Below are positions 9,655-18,201 of a DNA stretch of 64,000 nucleotides, in pieces. Positions within the stretch are counted from its first letter, which is position 1. The number at the start of each line of letters is the position of its first letter. The stretch spans positions 62,001-126,000 of the forward strand of contig NZ_LBJC01000015.1 in NCBI RefSeq assembly GCF_004114535.1, read 5' to 3'. Source of the DNA: Bradyrhizobium nanningense (GTDB lineage Bacteria; Pseudomonadota; Alphaproteobacteria; Rhizobiales; Xanthobacteraceae). A program made the position numbers and the translations under genes. The notes under the pieces were generated by a model, which was given only the letters and a program-made list of their open reading frames with translations, had not been told where the DNA came from and made no database searches.

Positions 9655-10311
9655 CTACCTTTGACTGGCCAGGGCGAGCCTGGCCTCCATCCGACTGCCC
9701 CACCATGAGAGTGGCCAGCAGAGGACGAAGTACATTGCGCCGACCACGCCGAAAACGAGCAACGGCTGGAAGGTCTGGTTCGAAACGATTTGACCGGCGC
9801 GGGCGAGTTCGATGAACCCGACGATGGCGGCGAGCGAGGTGCCCTTGATGAGCTGCACGAGATAGCCGATGGTCGCCGGCAGCGAGATTCGGATCGCCTG
9901 TGGCAGCACGATATCGCGCATGCGGGACGAATAGTGCAGTCCAAGCGCCATTGCCGCTTCGGTCTGGCCGCGCGGCACGGCCTGTATCGCGCCGCGCCAA
10001 ATCTCACCAAGAAAGGCGGATGCATTCACGGTGAAACCGATCGCCACCGCGACGAAGGCGTCGAGCTTCAACCCCGTTAGCGCCAACCCGTAATACACGA
10101 CGAAAAGCTGCAGCAGCAGCGGAGTGCCCTGGAATATCCCGATGTAGATGCGGGTGATCCATTCCACTCCCTTGTGGCCACAGGTGCGCAGCAATGCGAT
10201 AGCGAGCCCCGCCGTGCAGCCACCTGCGAATGCGACCAGCGTAAGCAGCACGGTCCATTGCAGGCCACGCAGCAGGAAACCGAACTCCGGAAGGCCAAAA
10301 TGCGGTACCAT
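9655..10311 (-). CDS. Amino-acid type ABC transporter permease
   Basis: 218 aa from ATG 10311. HisM/GlnP family inner-membrane permease with about five helices and the 'EAAMALGLHYSSRMRDIVLPQAIRISLP' type coupling loop that docks on the ATPase ('EAA' motif). It lies 10 bp after the other permease gene, so the two presumably form the heterodimeric channel. Confidence 0.92.
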   Translation of the reverse strand: MVPHFGLPEFGFLLRGLQWTVLLTLVAFAGGCTAGLAIALLRTCGHKGVEWITRIYIGIFQGTPLLLQLFVVYYGLALTGLKLDAFVAVAIGFTVNASAFLGEIWRGAIQAVPRGQTEAAMALGLHYSSRMRDIVLPQAIRISLPATIGYLVQLIKGTSLAAIVGFIELARAGQIVSNQTFQPLLVFGVVGAMYFVLCWPLSWWGSRMEARLALASQR

Positions 10312-10321
10312 GATCTCGCCC

Positions 10322-10990
10322 TCAGCGTGTCGGATATGCGAAGAAGCGGTGAGAGATGACCGCGAAGCCAAGCATCAGCAGCCAGGAGATCGCGAGATAG
10401 AGGAAGGTGACGGAGAAATAGACCTCGAAGCTGCGGAAGGTGTCGCTTTCGATGCGCTGCGCGACCGATGTCAGTTCGTAGGCGGACACAGCCGAACAGA
10501 TCGACGAGGTGAGCGTCAGCATGATGAATTGACCCGTAAGCGAGGGGTAGATCGCGCGAAGTGCGGGCTTGAGCACAATGAACCGGAATACCTGTCCTTT
10601 GTGCAGTCCGAGCGCGTAGCCGGCCTCCACCTGTCCTTTGTGAATAGACTGGACGCCGCCGCGGATGATCTCGATGGCATAGGCGCCGCCATTGACACCG
10701 AGTGCGATAATGGCAGTGGCTGTCGGATTGAGCTTCAATCCGACGAGCGGCAGGGCGAAGAACAGAAAAAAGATCTGCACCAGGAAAGGCGTGTTACGCA
10801 CGATCTCGACGAAGCCGATCACGAGAGCGCGCAACCAAGCCGCTTTCGCATCGCGCGTCGCGACGCCGGCGACACCGATAATCATCGCGAGCGTCATGCC
10901 GGCGAGCGCCAGGCCCAACGTGCCCACGCAACCCCACAGCAGTGCGGGCATCGCATGCCAAACCACCGAGAAATCGAGCGTGTAGCCCAT
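10322..10990 (-). CDS. Amino-acid type ABC transporter permease
   Basis: 222 aa from ATG 10990, with a GAGGAAACG ribosome-binding stretch just upstream; the long in-frame extension to 11341 overlaps the shikimate dehydrogenase gene and is a shadow. Several hydrophobic helices and the coupling motif 'EAGYALGLHKGQVFRFIVLK' place it in the HisM/GlnP family. It also contains 'FVEIVRNTPFLVQIFF', typical of this family. Confidence 0.92.
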   Translation of the reverse strand: MGYTLDFSVVWHAMPALLWGCVGTLGLALAGMTLAMIIGVAGVATRDAKAAWLRALVIGFVEIVRNTPFLVQIFFLFFALPLVGLKLNPTATAIIALGVNGGAYAIEIIRGGVQSIHKGQVEAGYALGLHKGQVFRFIVLKPALRAIYPSLTGQFIMLTLTSSICSAVSAYELTSVAQRIESDTFRSFEVYFSVTFLYLAISWLLMLGFAVISHRFFAYPTR

Positions 10991-11042
10991 CTTTCGTTTC
11001 CTCTCGGGCGTTGTGCGTGCCGCTCGCCCATCGGCCGGGGTG

Positions 11043-11906
11043 TCATCCTCCCTGGGACGCGAAAGTCGCGAAGAAGACGTCGGGATCAGGTGAGATGCCC
11101 GTGAACAAGCGGAATGCCTCCGTGCCCTGGAAGATCGCCATGCCACTACCATCGACGGTGCGACAGCCGAGGGCGCGCGCCGCGCGCAGCAGGGCGGTTT
11201 CCAGCGGGAAGTAGACGATCTCGGCGACCCACAGATCGGCACGCAGCAGGGCCGTCGGCAGCGGCGTCCCTGGATACTTGTCCATGCCGATCGGCGTCGC
11301 GTTGACAATTCCGTCCGCGGCAGCCACCGCCGCTGCGACATCCTGGCCGACCTTTAGGCGTCCTTTTTCGAATCGAGAGGACAAACTGTCGGCCACGCTT
11401 TCCGCCTTCGCCGAGTCAACATCGATGATGGTCAGTTCCTGCACGCCGAGCTTCATCAGCGCGAAAGCCACCGCCGCGCCTGCGCCGCCCGCGCCGAACT
11501 GCACGGCGCGGCCGAGCGGGGCACCTTGCATGTTGCGGCGAAAATTCTCGGCGAAGCCGAACCAATCCGTGTTATGGCCCTTCGTTCGGCCATTCCTGAT
11601 GACTACGGTGTTCACCGCACCAAGCGCCTCTGCATCCGACGAGAGCGCGTCCAAAAGCGGGAGAATCGCCTGCTTGCAGGGATGGGTCACGTTCAAGCCG
11701 TCAAAGCCCATCCGCTTTGCGGCCGTGAGCAATTCGGGCAAGGCTTCGACGCCGAGTTTCAACTCGGTCAGGTCGATCTTCTTGTAGAGATACCGGATTC
11801 CAGCGGCGTCAGCGGCCGCTTCGTGCATGGGCGGCGTGCGGGACGCCGCGATGCCGCTGCCAATCAGACCGACGAGAAAGCTGGAGTTCGGATGCATGTT
11901 CGGCAT
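11043..11906 (-). CDS. Shikimate/quinate 5-dehydrogenase family protein (copy 2)
   Basis: 287 aa. NAD(P)-dependent oxidoreductase of the AroE/YdiB fold. Substrate-binding N-terminal part: 'IGSGIAASRTPPMHE', 'GLNVTHPCKQ' with the catalytic Lys, 'GHNTDWFGF' with the catalytic Asp. Nucleotide-binding loop 'GAGGAGAAVAFAL'. The 'SRTPxMHE' version of the first motif, rather than 'SKSPxIHN', suggests a quinate or shikimate dehydrogenase of the catabolic type. It lies 6 bp after the aroE copy; two paralogues in tandem suggest different substrates or cofactors. Confidence 0.88.
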   Translation of the reverse strand: MPNMHPNSSFLVGLIGSGIAASRTPPMHEAAADAAGIRYLYKKIDLTELKLGVEALPELLTAAKRMGFDGLNVTHPCKQAILPLLDALSSDAEALGAVNTVVIRNGRTKGHNTDWFGFAENFRRNMQGAPLGRAVQFGAGGAGAAVAFALMKLGVQELTIIDVDSAKAESVADSLSSRFEKGRLKVGQDVAAAVAAADGIVNATPIGMDKYPGTPLPTALLRADLWVAEIVYFPLETALLRAARALGCRTVDGSGMAIFQGTEAFRLFTGISPDPDVFFATFASQGG

Positions 11907-11912
11907 GGCCCG

Positions 11913-12740
11913 TCAGCTCAATGGAACGGTCAGTTCGGCGATGACCTGGGCCGTGCTCGGTCGAACGCCACGCCACCAGGAAAACGCTTCCGCCGCTTGC
12001 TCGACCAGCATGCCGACGCCGTCGGCGAGCTTGGCTACGCCCTCCGCGCGAGCCGCTTGCAGAAAAGGAGTCAATCCTTTGCCGTAGGCAAGTTCGTACG
12101 CCAGTTCCGCACCGCGGAAGACATTGCCTGGAAGCGGCGGCATTTCACCTCGCAGGCTGGCCGATGTCGCGTTGATCACGACGTCATAACCCTCGGCAAG
12201 ATCGGCCAGTTCAGCATAACCACTGACAATCAGGGGACCACGGCCGGCAAACTCTTCGGCCAAGGCTACCGCTTTCGACAGCATTCGATTGACGAGAACC
12301 AGTTCGGATGGGTCCTGGCGCAGGAACGGAAGCAGCGCGCCACGCGCCGCTCCTCCGGCGCCGAGCATCAGGACGCGCCGGCCGGCCACTTTGACGCCGA
12401 GATTGAGAGTAATGTCACGCAGGAGACCGATCCCGTCGAAATTCTCGGCAATGACCCGATCGCCCTCGAACTTCAGGCAGTTTGCGGCGCCAGCGCGTCT
12501 GGCGCTCTCCGAAAGCTCGTTTGCGTAGGCGAAAGCATCAAGTTTGAACGGGGCGGTGATGTTCAACCCCTTGGCGCCCTCAGCGCGGAATTGATCGACC
12601 CGTGCAGCAAAGCCGCCAATCGGGCCCTCGATCGCTTCATAGGAGAGGTCCTGTCCGGTCACTTTGGCGAACGTCCCGTGGATGAAGGGGGATTTCGTGA
12701 ACCCGATCGGATTGCCTATGACGGCATAGCGGTCAGTCAT
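11913..12740 (-). CDS. aroE: Shikimate dehydrogenase
   Basis: 275 aa. Reversible NADP-linked conversion of 3-dehydroshikimate and shikimate. Motifs: 'VIGNPIGFTKSPFIHGTF', 'GLNITAPFK' with the catalytic Lys, 'AENFDGIGLLRDI' with the catalytic Asp, nucleotide loop 'GAGGAARGAL', 'VINATSAS' and the C-terminal 'DGVGMLVEQAAEAF'. Begins 3 bp after the CoA-transferase gene. The length is the family norm. Confidence 0.92.
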   Translation of the reverse strand: MTDRYAVIGNPIGFTKSPFIHGTFAKVTGQDLSYEAIEGPIGGFAARVDQFRAEGAKGLNITAPFKLDAFAYANELSESARRAGAANCLKFEGDRVIAENFDGIGLLRDITLNLGVKVAGRRVLMLGAGGAARGALLPFLRQDPSELVLVNRMLSKAVALAEEFAGRGPLIVSGYAELADLAEGYDVVINATSASLRGEMPPLPGNVFRGAELAYELAYGKGLTPFLQAARAEGVAKLADGVGMLVEQAAEAFSWWRGVRPSTAQVIAELTVPLS

Positions 12741-12743
12741 CGC

Positions 12744-13970
12744 TCACTCCCTCACGGCGGGTTCGTTGTAGAGCACGCCATCGCGCACCATCGCGTCGAT
12801 GGTTTCGGCCGACAGTCCCAGTGAGACGGCAACGCGGCGATTATCCTGACCGAGCAGTGGAGCCGGAGCGCGTACCGTGGTGTCGCAATCGGAGAACCGG
12901 AACGGCAGGTCCGGCAGGGTTACCTTGCCGAGCACCGGATGCTCCTGCTCGACCAGCATGCCGCGCGCGTGGATCTGCGGATCCTTCACGACCTCTTCGA
13001 TGGTCTGCACGGGAGCCGACGGCACACCAGCTTCTTCAAGTGCCGCAAGACAGGCATCCCGAGACGGCTGCGACAGCGTCCAGTTGCGCACAATCTCCAT
13101 GGCTTCGGCATAATGGGCGTTGCGCGCAGCAGGCTTGGCGAAGCGTTCGTCGGATGCCAACGTGTCTCCCCCGATCAGGCTCGCCAATCGCCGCCATGCA
13201 TCATCGACTTGGGCAGCGATGACGAGATTGCCGTCCCTGGCCGGAAAAACGCCGTAGACAGTCGAGTCCGGTTGTCCGCTGCCGGTCTGCTTCGGCAGGT
13301 CGCTACCCCCGGAGAGGAAGTAGCGCTGAACGGCATAGTCGTGCATCGAGACCATGCAGTCGTACAGCGCCAGATCGATATGCTGGCCGCGCCCGGACGA
13401 CGCGCGGCCGACCAGCGCCGCATTGATGGCGGCCACACCGTGAATGCCGGTATACATGTCGGCCAGAGGCATCCGCAGCAGCGGCGGCGCTTCACCGGGG
13501 GAGCCCAGTTGCGCCAGGGCGCCAGACATCGCCTCTGCGATCAGGCCGAAGCCCGGACGGTCTGCATAGGGGCCGGTGTGGCCATAGGCGGAGACCGAGC
13601 AGTAAACCAGCCTTGGATTCCGCGCCGATAGCGCCTTGTAACCGAGCCCGAGGCGTTCGAGTGCGCCGGGGCGATAGTTCTCGATGAAGACATCGGCCGT
13701 GTCGACCAGCTTCATCATCATGTCGAGACCACGCGTGTCGCGAAGGTCGATGCACAATCCCTGCTTTCCCATGTTCTGCTGCAGGAAGTAGCCGGATTGT
13801 CCGTCCTTGAAATAGCCGTGGGCCCGGCCCGCATCGCCCGCCTTCGGACGCTCCACCTTGATGACGTCCGCGCCCATCGCGGCGAGGCAGCGGCCCATGA
13901 ACGGGCCTGCCAGGAAATGGCTGTAGTCGATGACCCGAATGCCTTTAAGCGGTAGATCTTGCGCGGTCAT
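12744..13970 (-). CDS. CaiB/BaiF family (class III) CoA-transferase
   Basis: 408 aa. Moves CoA between carboxylic acids through an aspartyl-CoA thioester. N-terminal 'GIRVIDYSHFLAGPFMGR', 'GADVIKVERPKAGD', and the catalytic Asp in 'PLADMYTGIHG', followed by the usual 'LLGQDNRRV' C-terminal region. Its start overlaps the MaoC gene by 4 bp, so the pair is translationally coupled: one activates an acid with CoA, the other hydrates or dehydrates the thioester. Substrate unknown. Confidence 0.9.
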   Translation of the reverse strand: MTAQDLPLKGIRVIDYSHFLAGPFMGRCLAAMGADVIKVERPKAGDAGRAHGYFKDGQSGYFLQQNMGKQGLCIDLRDTRGLDMMMKLVDTADVFIENYRPGALERLGLGYKALSARNPRLVYCSVSAYGHTGPYADRPGFGLIAEAMSGALAQLGSPGEAPPLLRMPLADMYTGIHGVAAINAALVGRASSGRGQHIDLALYDCMVSMHDYAVQRYFLSGGSDLPKQTGSGQPDSTVYGVFPARDGNLVIAAQVDDAWRRLASLIGGDTLASDERFAKPAARNAHYAEAMEIVRNWTLSQPSRDACLAALEEAGVPSAPVQTIEEVVKDPQIHARGMLVEQEHPVLGKVTLPDLPFRFSDCDTTVRAPAPLLGQDNRRVAVSLGLSAETIDAMVRDGVLYNEPAVRE

Positions 13971-14437
13971 GCCTGCTTTCCTGCGGCGTTGGCCTTCGGG
14001 CGCATCGGAATCATCAGTCGATGCTCACCAGCCTGCACCACTTCGCCGCGCTGATTGATGAGCTCCGAGGGCAGCACCACGATGCCCCACCCTTCCCGCT
14101 TCGTGGAGCGCATTGAACCAACGCGAAACTTCACATGCACGGTATCGCCGAGCTTGATCGGCAGCTTGAAATCCCACGTCCAGCCCAGCGACATTCCCGG
14201 AAGGAAGCGGTAGTCGGCTCGAGTCTTCAATCCGTCAGCCAGCGACAGACCAAACAGCCCGTGCGCGACGCGCGTGCCGAAAGGTGTGGTCTTGGCGTAT
14301 TCCTCGTCGACGTGCACAGGCGTAAAATCACCTGTCAGTTCGGCATAGGCATTCACCATCGCTTCGGTGACCCTCACTGACGGGGTGACGCACTCGTCAC
14401 CGATCTTGGCATCGTCCCAGTAGCGCTCATCGGTCAT
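13967..14437 (-). CDS. MaoC-like dehydratase
   Basis: 156 aa from ATG 14437; the frame extends far upstream only as a shadow of other genes. Hot-dog fold enoyl-CoA hydratase type, with the catalytic pair in 'ELTGDFTPVHVDEEYA' and the following 'FGTRVAHGLFGLSLADGL'. Acts on a CoA thioester. Its stop overlaps the CoA-transferase start, which supports a shared pathway. Confidence 0.9.
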   Translation of the reverse strand: MTDERYWDDAKIGDECVTPSVRVTEAMVNAYAELTGDFTPVHVDEEYAKTTPFGTRVAHGLFGLSLADGLKTRADYRFLPGMSLGWTWDFKLPIKLGDTVHVKFRVGSMRSTKREGWGIVVLPSELINQRGEVVQAGEHRLMIPMRPKANAAGKQA

Positions 14438-14450
14438 GTCGCGTCTTCCT

Positions 14451-14837
14451 CTAGGCACGGGGATTGATCGCCAGGGCCGCTTCCACGGCACCTGCACTGG
14501 CTTGCAAGATTTCGACGTTGAGCCCGCCCGGCAGCTCGAGCCAGTTCGGCCCGGCAGGCAACGCCTTGGCGCCCCACGCGGCGGCACGGGCGAGCACACC
14601 TTCATAATCGTCGACCATGATGCCGAGATGGGCGAGACGCCCCTCCGGCCCGACGAAATTCGGATCTTCAATGAGCTGCACGCTTCCGAGCACCCATACC
14701 TGACGTGGGCGCGCACCATCGGCGGGTTGCTCGTCGCGAATGGCAAGACCGAGCACCTCACGAAAGAAGTCGACGTGACGATCAACGTCCGGCACGCGGA
14801 TCGCGACGTGTTCGACATAGGCACGAGGCAACGACAT
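14451..14837 (-). CDS. VOC (glyoxalase/dioxygenase superfamily) protein
   Basis: 128 aa. Paired beta-alpha-beta-beta-beta modules: 'YVEHVAIRVPDVDRHVDFF' to 'VQLIEDPNF', and 'LAHLGIMVDDYEGV' to 'GLNVEILQA'. The His in 'EHVAIRV', the Glu in 'LIED', the His in 'LAHLGI' and the Glu in 'VEIL' could supply the metal site. Members include lactoylglutathione lyases, methylmalonyl-CoA epimerases and ring-cleavage dioxygenases; the CoA context favours an epimerase or isomerase role, which is inference. Confidence 0.82.
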   Translation of the reverse strand: MSLPRAYVEHVAIRVPDVDRHVDFFREVLGLAIRDEQPADGARPRQVWVLGSVQLIEDPNFVGPEGRLAHLGIMVDDYEGVLARAAAWGAKALPAGPNWLELPGGLNVEILQASAGAVEAALAINPRA

Positions 14838-14841
14838 CGTC

Positions 14842-15786
14842 TCAGGCCTTTCCTGGATAATCGCTGCGGGCGTATTCGAGCCCTTTGACCAACGCGACGA
14901 GGGTAGAGTTGACGGGGGTCGGCACGTTGAGCTTGGCGCCCCAACGCACGACGGAGCCGTGAATGTAATCGACCTCGGTCAGATTGCCGGACTGCAAGCT
15001 CTGCAACATCGACGTCTTGAACTCGGGCGGCAGTCCAGCAGACGCCATCGTCCAGGCGAGGCGCGGATCGGCAATCGAGATCTTCACGCCGGCAGCCTGC
15101 GCGACCGCGATGCTCTCTGAGATGGCGGCCAGCGCGCAATCTTCCAGGATAGTTAGCGAATAGAGGCCTCCATAAGTCAGTCCGGTAACGGCGGTAATTC
15201 CTCCTCCGGCGACGTTGATGAACAACTTGTCCCACATCGTGCCCAAGATGTTGTCGCTGAGCAGCGTGAGAATGCCGGCACGATTGAAAGTCTCGGAAAT
15301 TCGCTGCGCGCGCTCCGTCAAGCGTCCATCAAGTTCGCCGATGATAGTTTCCTTGCCGATGACCCCCGAGCGAACGTGACCGGGGCCGAGCAGCACGCCG
15401 CCAACGTAGGTCTTGCCTGCCATGACCCGGTCACGACCAACTTCCTCCGAAAGGATGTCCTCGTGACCAAGACCGTTTTGAAGCGACATCACAACCGTCT
15501 GCGGCCCGATGATCGGCGCTGCCGCCCGGATCGCATCCCGCGTGTGGTAGGATTTGACGAGGACGATGATGAGGTCCGCCACGATGCCGACGTGGGCCGC
15601 GGAGGCGCTGGCGGAGACCTTCACAACCGTCTCGGCGTCACCTTCGAGCATCCGGAGACCGCCAGCATTGATCGCGTCGACGTGAGCCTGGAACGGATCG
15701 ATCAGCCAGACTTCGGCCCCACCGCGCGCTAAGGTGCCACCGATGGTCGAGCCGAGGGCTCCCGCTCCGATAAAGCAGATCCTCAT
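14842..15786 (-). CDS. Ketopantoate-reductase (ApbA/PanE) family oxidoreductase
   Basis: 314 aa from ATG 15786; a longer frame runs into the LysR promoter. N-terminal Rossmann motif 'FIGAGALGSTIGGTLARGG', then 'VKSYHTRDAI' with the conserved Lys, 'QNGLGHEDIL' and the helical C-terminal domain with 'LFINVAGGGITAVTG'. PanE makes pantoate, but this copy heads a CoA-thioester and shikimate operon, so it more likely reduces another 2-oxo acid. It is the first gene after the divergent promoter. Confidence 0.88.
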   Translation of the reverse strand: MRICFIGAGALGSTIGGTLARGGAEVWLIDPFQAHVDAINAGGLRMLEGDAETVVKVSASASAAHVGIVADLIIVLVKSYHTRDAIRAAAPIIGPQTVVMSLQNGLGHEDILSEEVGRDRVMAGKTYVGGVLLGPGHVRSGVIGKETIIGELDGRLTERAQRISETFNRAGILTLLSDNILGTMWDKLFINVAGGGITAVTGLTYGGLYSLTILEDCALAAISESIAVAQAAGVKISIADPRLAWTMASAGLPPEFKTSMLQSLQSGNLTEVDYIHGSVVRWGAKLNVPTPVNSTLVALVKGLEYARSDYPGKA

Positions 15787-15848
15787 CCGAACGCTTCTCC
15801 CTGGCCCATTTCGGCCGTCCGAAGCGTGGTAGCAGTCTGCCCAGTATT

Positions 15849-15874
15849 TGGATATGCTATGATTCTTATATCCA
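15849..15874. promoter_or_regulatory. Inverted repeat between divergent LysR gene and operon
   Basis: TGGATAT (15849-15855) and ATATCCA (15868-15874) are perfect 7-bp inverted repeats spaced by 12 bases, in the 103-bp space between the LysR-type gene and the start of the eleven-gene operon. Its size and AT-rich ends fit a LysR-family binding site (T-N11-A type). Position suggests control of both the regulator and the operon. Confidence 0.6.
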
Positions 15875-15889
15875 TTATTGCAGATCGCA

Positions 15890-16870
15890 ATGAAGCACCG
15901 GGATCTCGCCGAGACGAACCTGCTGGAGCCGCGCCTGCTTCGGCTCTTTGACGCACTGTTCTCCACGGGCAGTGTCACCAAAGCAGCCGAGAAGCTCGGT
16001 CAAAGTCAGCCGACCATTTCGATCTGGCTGGCGCGCCTGCGAAAGGAACTGGACGATCCGCTCTTCATCAGGTCAGCGGAGGGAATGCTGCCGACTCCGC
16101 GCGCCGAGGCTCTCATCGGCACGGCCAGACAGGCGTTGGAGATGCTACGTCGTCTGGCGGAGCTTCGCCCCGAGTTTGACCCGGCGACCGCAAAGCGCCG
16201 CTTCGTGATCTGCATGACGGATGCGAGCCACATCACGCTGCTTCCGGCCATCCTCGCCTACGTTCGTCGGGTTGCGCCGGGTATCCGCATTGAGGCGGCG
16301 CAGATCGGCGGCGATACCCCGCGAATGCTGCAGTCTGGCGAGGCCGATCTGGCGCTCGGCTACATCTCGGACCTCGACGCTGGGCACTTCCAGCAGGTGC
16401 TCTTTCCGCAGGATTGGGTCTGCTTGGCGAACGCAAACCATGCCCGAATCCGCGACCGCATCACCGCAAAGGATTTCAGGCGTGAGGCCCACGTCCTCAT
16501 TCGCTCCGGCACCGGACATCAGTTGCTCGGGGACGCGCTACGGGAGCAGCGGATGGTCCTTGACGTTGCGCTTGAGCTACCGGGCTTTTTGGGCTTACCC
16601 GCAATCGTCGGGACGACGGACCTGATCGCCACACTTCCAAGGCACATCGGCGAAACGTTGGCTCACTATTACGGACTGCGCGTGCTCGACTGCCCACTCG
16701 CGATCGCCGGCTTTACGGTGAAGCAATATTGGCACGCCCGTTTCCATCACGACCCGGCAAGCCAATGGTTGCGCCAACTCTGCGGAGAGCTCTTTCAACA
16801 GCAGGAGGTCCGGGGTCTACATCGTTCCGGTCGGCCAAAGAGACGAAGGCCACGCGATTTTCCGTCGTAG
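15890..16870 (+). CDS. LysR-family transcriptional regulator
   Basis: 326 aa from ATG 15890 (an in-frame TTG lies 12 bases upstream). Winged helix-turn-helix at about residues 15-75 with 'FSTGSVTKAAEKLGQSQPTI' as the recognition unit, then a substrate-binding domain of the periplasmic-protein fold. Transcribed away from the shikimate-type operon across a short shared promoter containing a perfect inverted repeat, so it very likely senses an intermediate or the imported substrate and controls that operon. Confidence 0.9.
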   Translation: MKHRDLAETNLLEPRLLRLFDALFSTGSVTKAAEKLGQSQPTISIWLARLRKELDDPLFIRSAEGMLPTPRAEALIGTARQALEMLRRLAELRPEFDPATAKRRFVICMTDASHITLLPAILAYVRRVAPGIRIEAAQIGGDTPRMLQSGEADLALGYISDLDAGHFQQVLFPQDWVCLANANHARIRDRITAKDFRREAHVLIRSGTGHQLLGDALREQRMVLDVALELPGFLGLPAIVGTTDLIATLPRHIGETLAHYYGLRVLDCPLAIAGFTVKQYWHARFHHDPASQWLRQLCGELFQQQEVRGLHRSGRPKRRRPRDFPS

Positions 16871-17126
16871 TCGAACGTTTATTGAAGACGGAAGTTAAAC
16901 GCTCGGTTTGATGTCCGACGGCGGCGAGCAGAGCAAGTTGCCCGCTTTGCACGCCCTCGCCTTGATGCATGGCCGCGCTCATGAACGCGATTCTAAGTCC
17001 ATGTGACGGCCGGCAGCGACTTGACTCAGGCTGCAGGGTAGCTGCTAATCGCCAGTCTCGAGGTAAGCTCGTTTTCGGCAGCATGGAGATCCAATCCTGC
17101 TGCCGCTAGGGACCCGCGATAGCTCC

Positions 17127-18110
17127 GTGAAGCCCAATTTTGCAGTTCTTGCTCTGCTCGCCACGCGCCCGCGAGGACGTGCGAGCTTTGAGGAAATAGA
17201 GCGGGACATACGCATTGAAGGCGAGTCACTGCCGGACGAAGAAGCTCTCGATGATATCGATCTTCTCAGAGCGGGACTTGTGACTCCTGATGGTGATGGT
17301 TTGCAGATCACCGACACCGGGCGATCGGCATTGAACGCGCTGAGGGAGTTGAGACAGGAATCATCTCGTACCATCGACGCGAAAAGCTGGAGGGATGATC
17401 AGGGCTTTCTTGTTTTTCGCGCGACCTCTGTCGATGAGCCTTCTTCCCTGCATGGATTCGGATCTGCTGCTGAATCGGCGTCGGAGATCCGCTCAGGGAA
17501 AGGCAGCGCATTCCCGGACATCGCTGCCACATTCCGGCGTTTCGGTACATTGTGGCGCAAGCACCTGGAACACGAGCTTCCGGACAGGAAAATGCAGCAT
17601 CGAGGCCGGAATGCGATCGGCGCCGTCATCGCGCTCCTGAGCCTCATGCTGCTTGCCATGTGCGCCGGAGCCGCTGCCGTCGTGATGCAGTTCAGGTCAA
17701 CGAAATCGGAGATCGCTTACTTGCAACGTGAAGTGCTATCGCTGAAGGAACGATTGGCGCGCATCGATCAGGCCGAGAAGGCCAGGCAGCTCGAGAAAGC
17801 GAACACCGGGTGGGCCAAGTCCGGAGACAACAAGTCCGGAGACAATCTGGCACAAGAAGCAGCCCTGAATCTCTCGGCCGACGAGATTCGGATCATACGA
17901 GACTACATCAAGCCAGCTCAGTCAGCGGATCCGGCAAGTACGCCCATGAACGTGGGTGATCCCATCATTGGCCCAACCATCCCCCTTCCTTCTCCTCTCA
18001 CTGAGAAGGTGCCCAAATTGATCGGGGCCAGATTTGCAATCCGCAACGGCGCGATCATCATCGTCAAACGAGACAGCCGTCGGGCTGACGCTGTGCTAGG
18101 GCCGAACTAG
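17127..18110 (+). CDS. Membrane protein with winged-helix-like N-terminus and coiled coil
   Basis: 327 aa. The N-terminal 75 residues ('LLATRPRGRASFEEIERD', 'LLRAGLVTPDGDGLQITD', 'TGRSAL') look like a winged helix. One strong membrane helix at about residues 155-190 ('AIGAVIALLSLMLLAMCAGAA') is followed by a heptad-like coiled coil ('LQREVLSLKERLARIDQAEK') and a Pro-rich tail. A tandem repeat of the bases encoding 'KSGDN' follows the coil. I do not recognise the family. It precedes the Tad locus convergently; a role in pilus control is possible but unproven. Confidence 0.65.
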   Translation: MKPNFAVLALLATRPRGRASFEEIERDIRIEGESLPDEEALDDIDLLRAGLVTPDGDGLQITDTGRSALNALRELRQESSRTIDAKSWRDDQGFLVFRATSVDEPSSLHGFGSAAESASEIRSGKGSAFPDIAATFRRFGTLWRKHLEHELPDRKMQHRGRNAIGAVIALLSLMLLAMCAGAAAVVMQFRSTKSEIAYLQREVLSLKERLARIDQAEKARQLEKANTGWAKSGDNKSGDNLAQEAALNLSADEIRIIRDYIKPAQSADPASTPMNVGDPIIGPTIPLPSPLTEKVPKLIGARFAIRNGAIIIVKRDSRRADAVLGPN

Positions 18111-18201
18111 GCTTGACCACGGGCACGCTTCAGGCCTCTCGATGCCCTAAACCGTCAGCTATGGCTCTCCGATCTCGGGACCGATCCGTGATCGATTCTT
18201 C

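Noticed and set aside
10148..11104. 318-codon plus-strand frame opposite the permease genes
   Set aside because: It is antisense to two clear ABC permeases and consists of charged low-complexity sequence.
14842..15786. Pantoate biosynthesis gene panE
   Set aside because: Fold and motifs are those of the family, but the operon has no coenzyme A synthesis gene and a LysR-controlled catabolic context, so no gene symbol is given.
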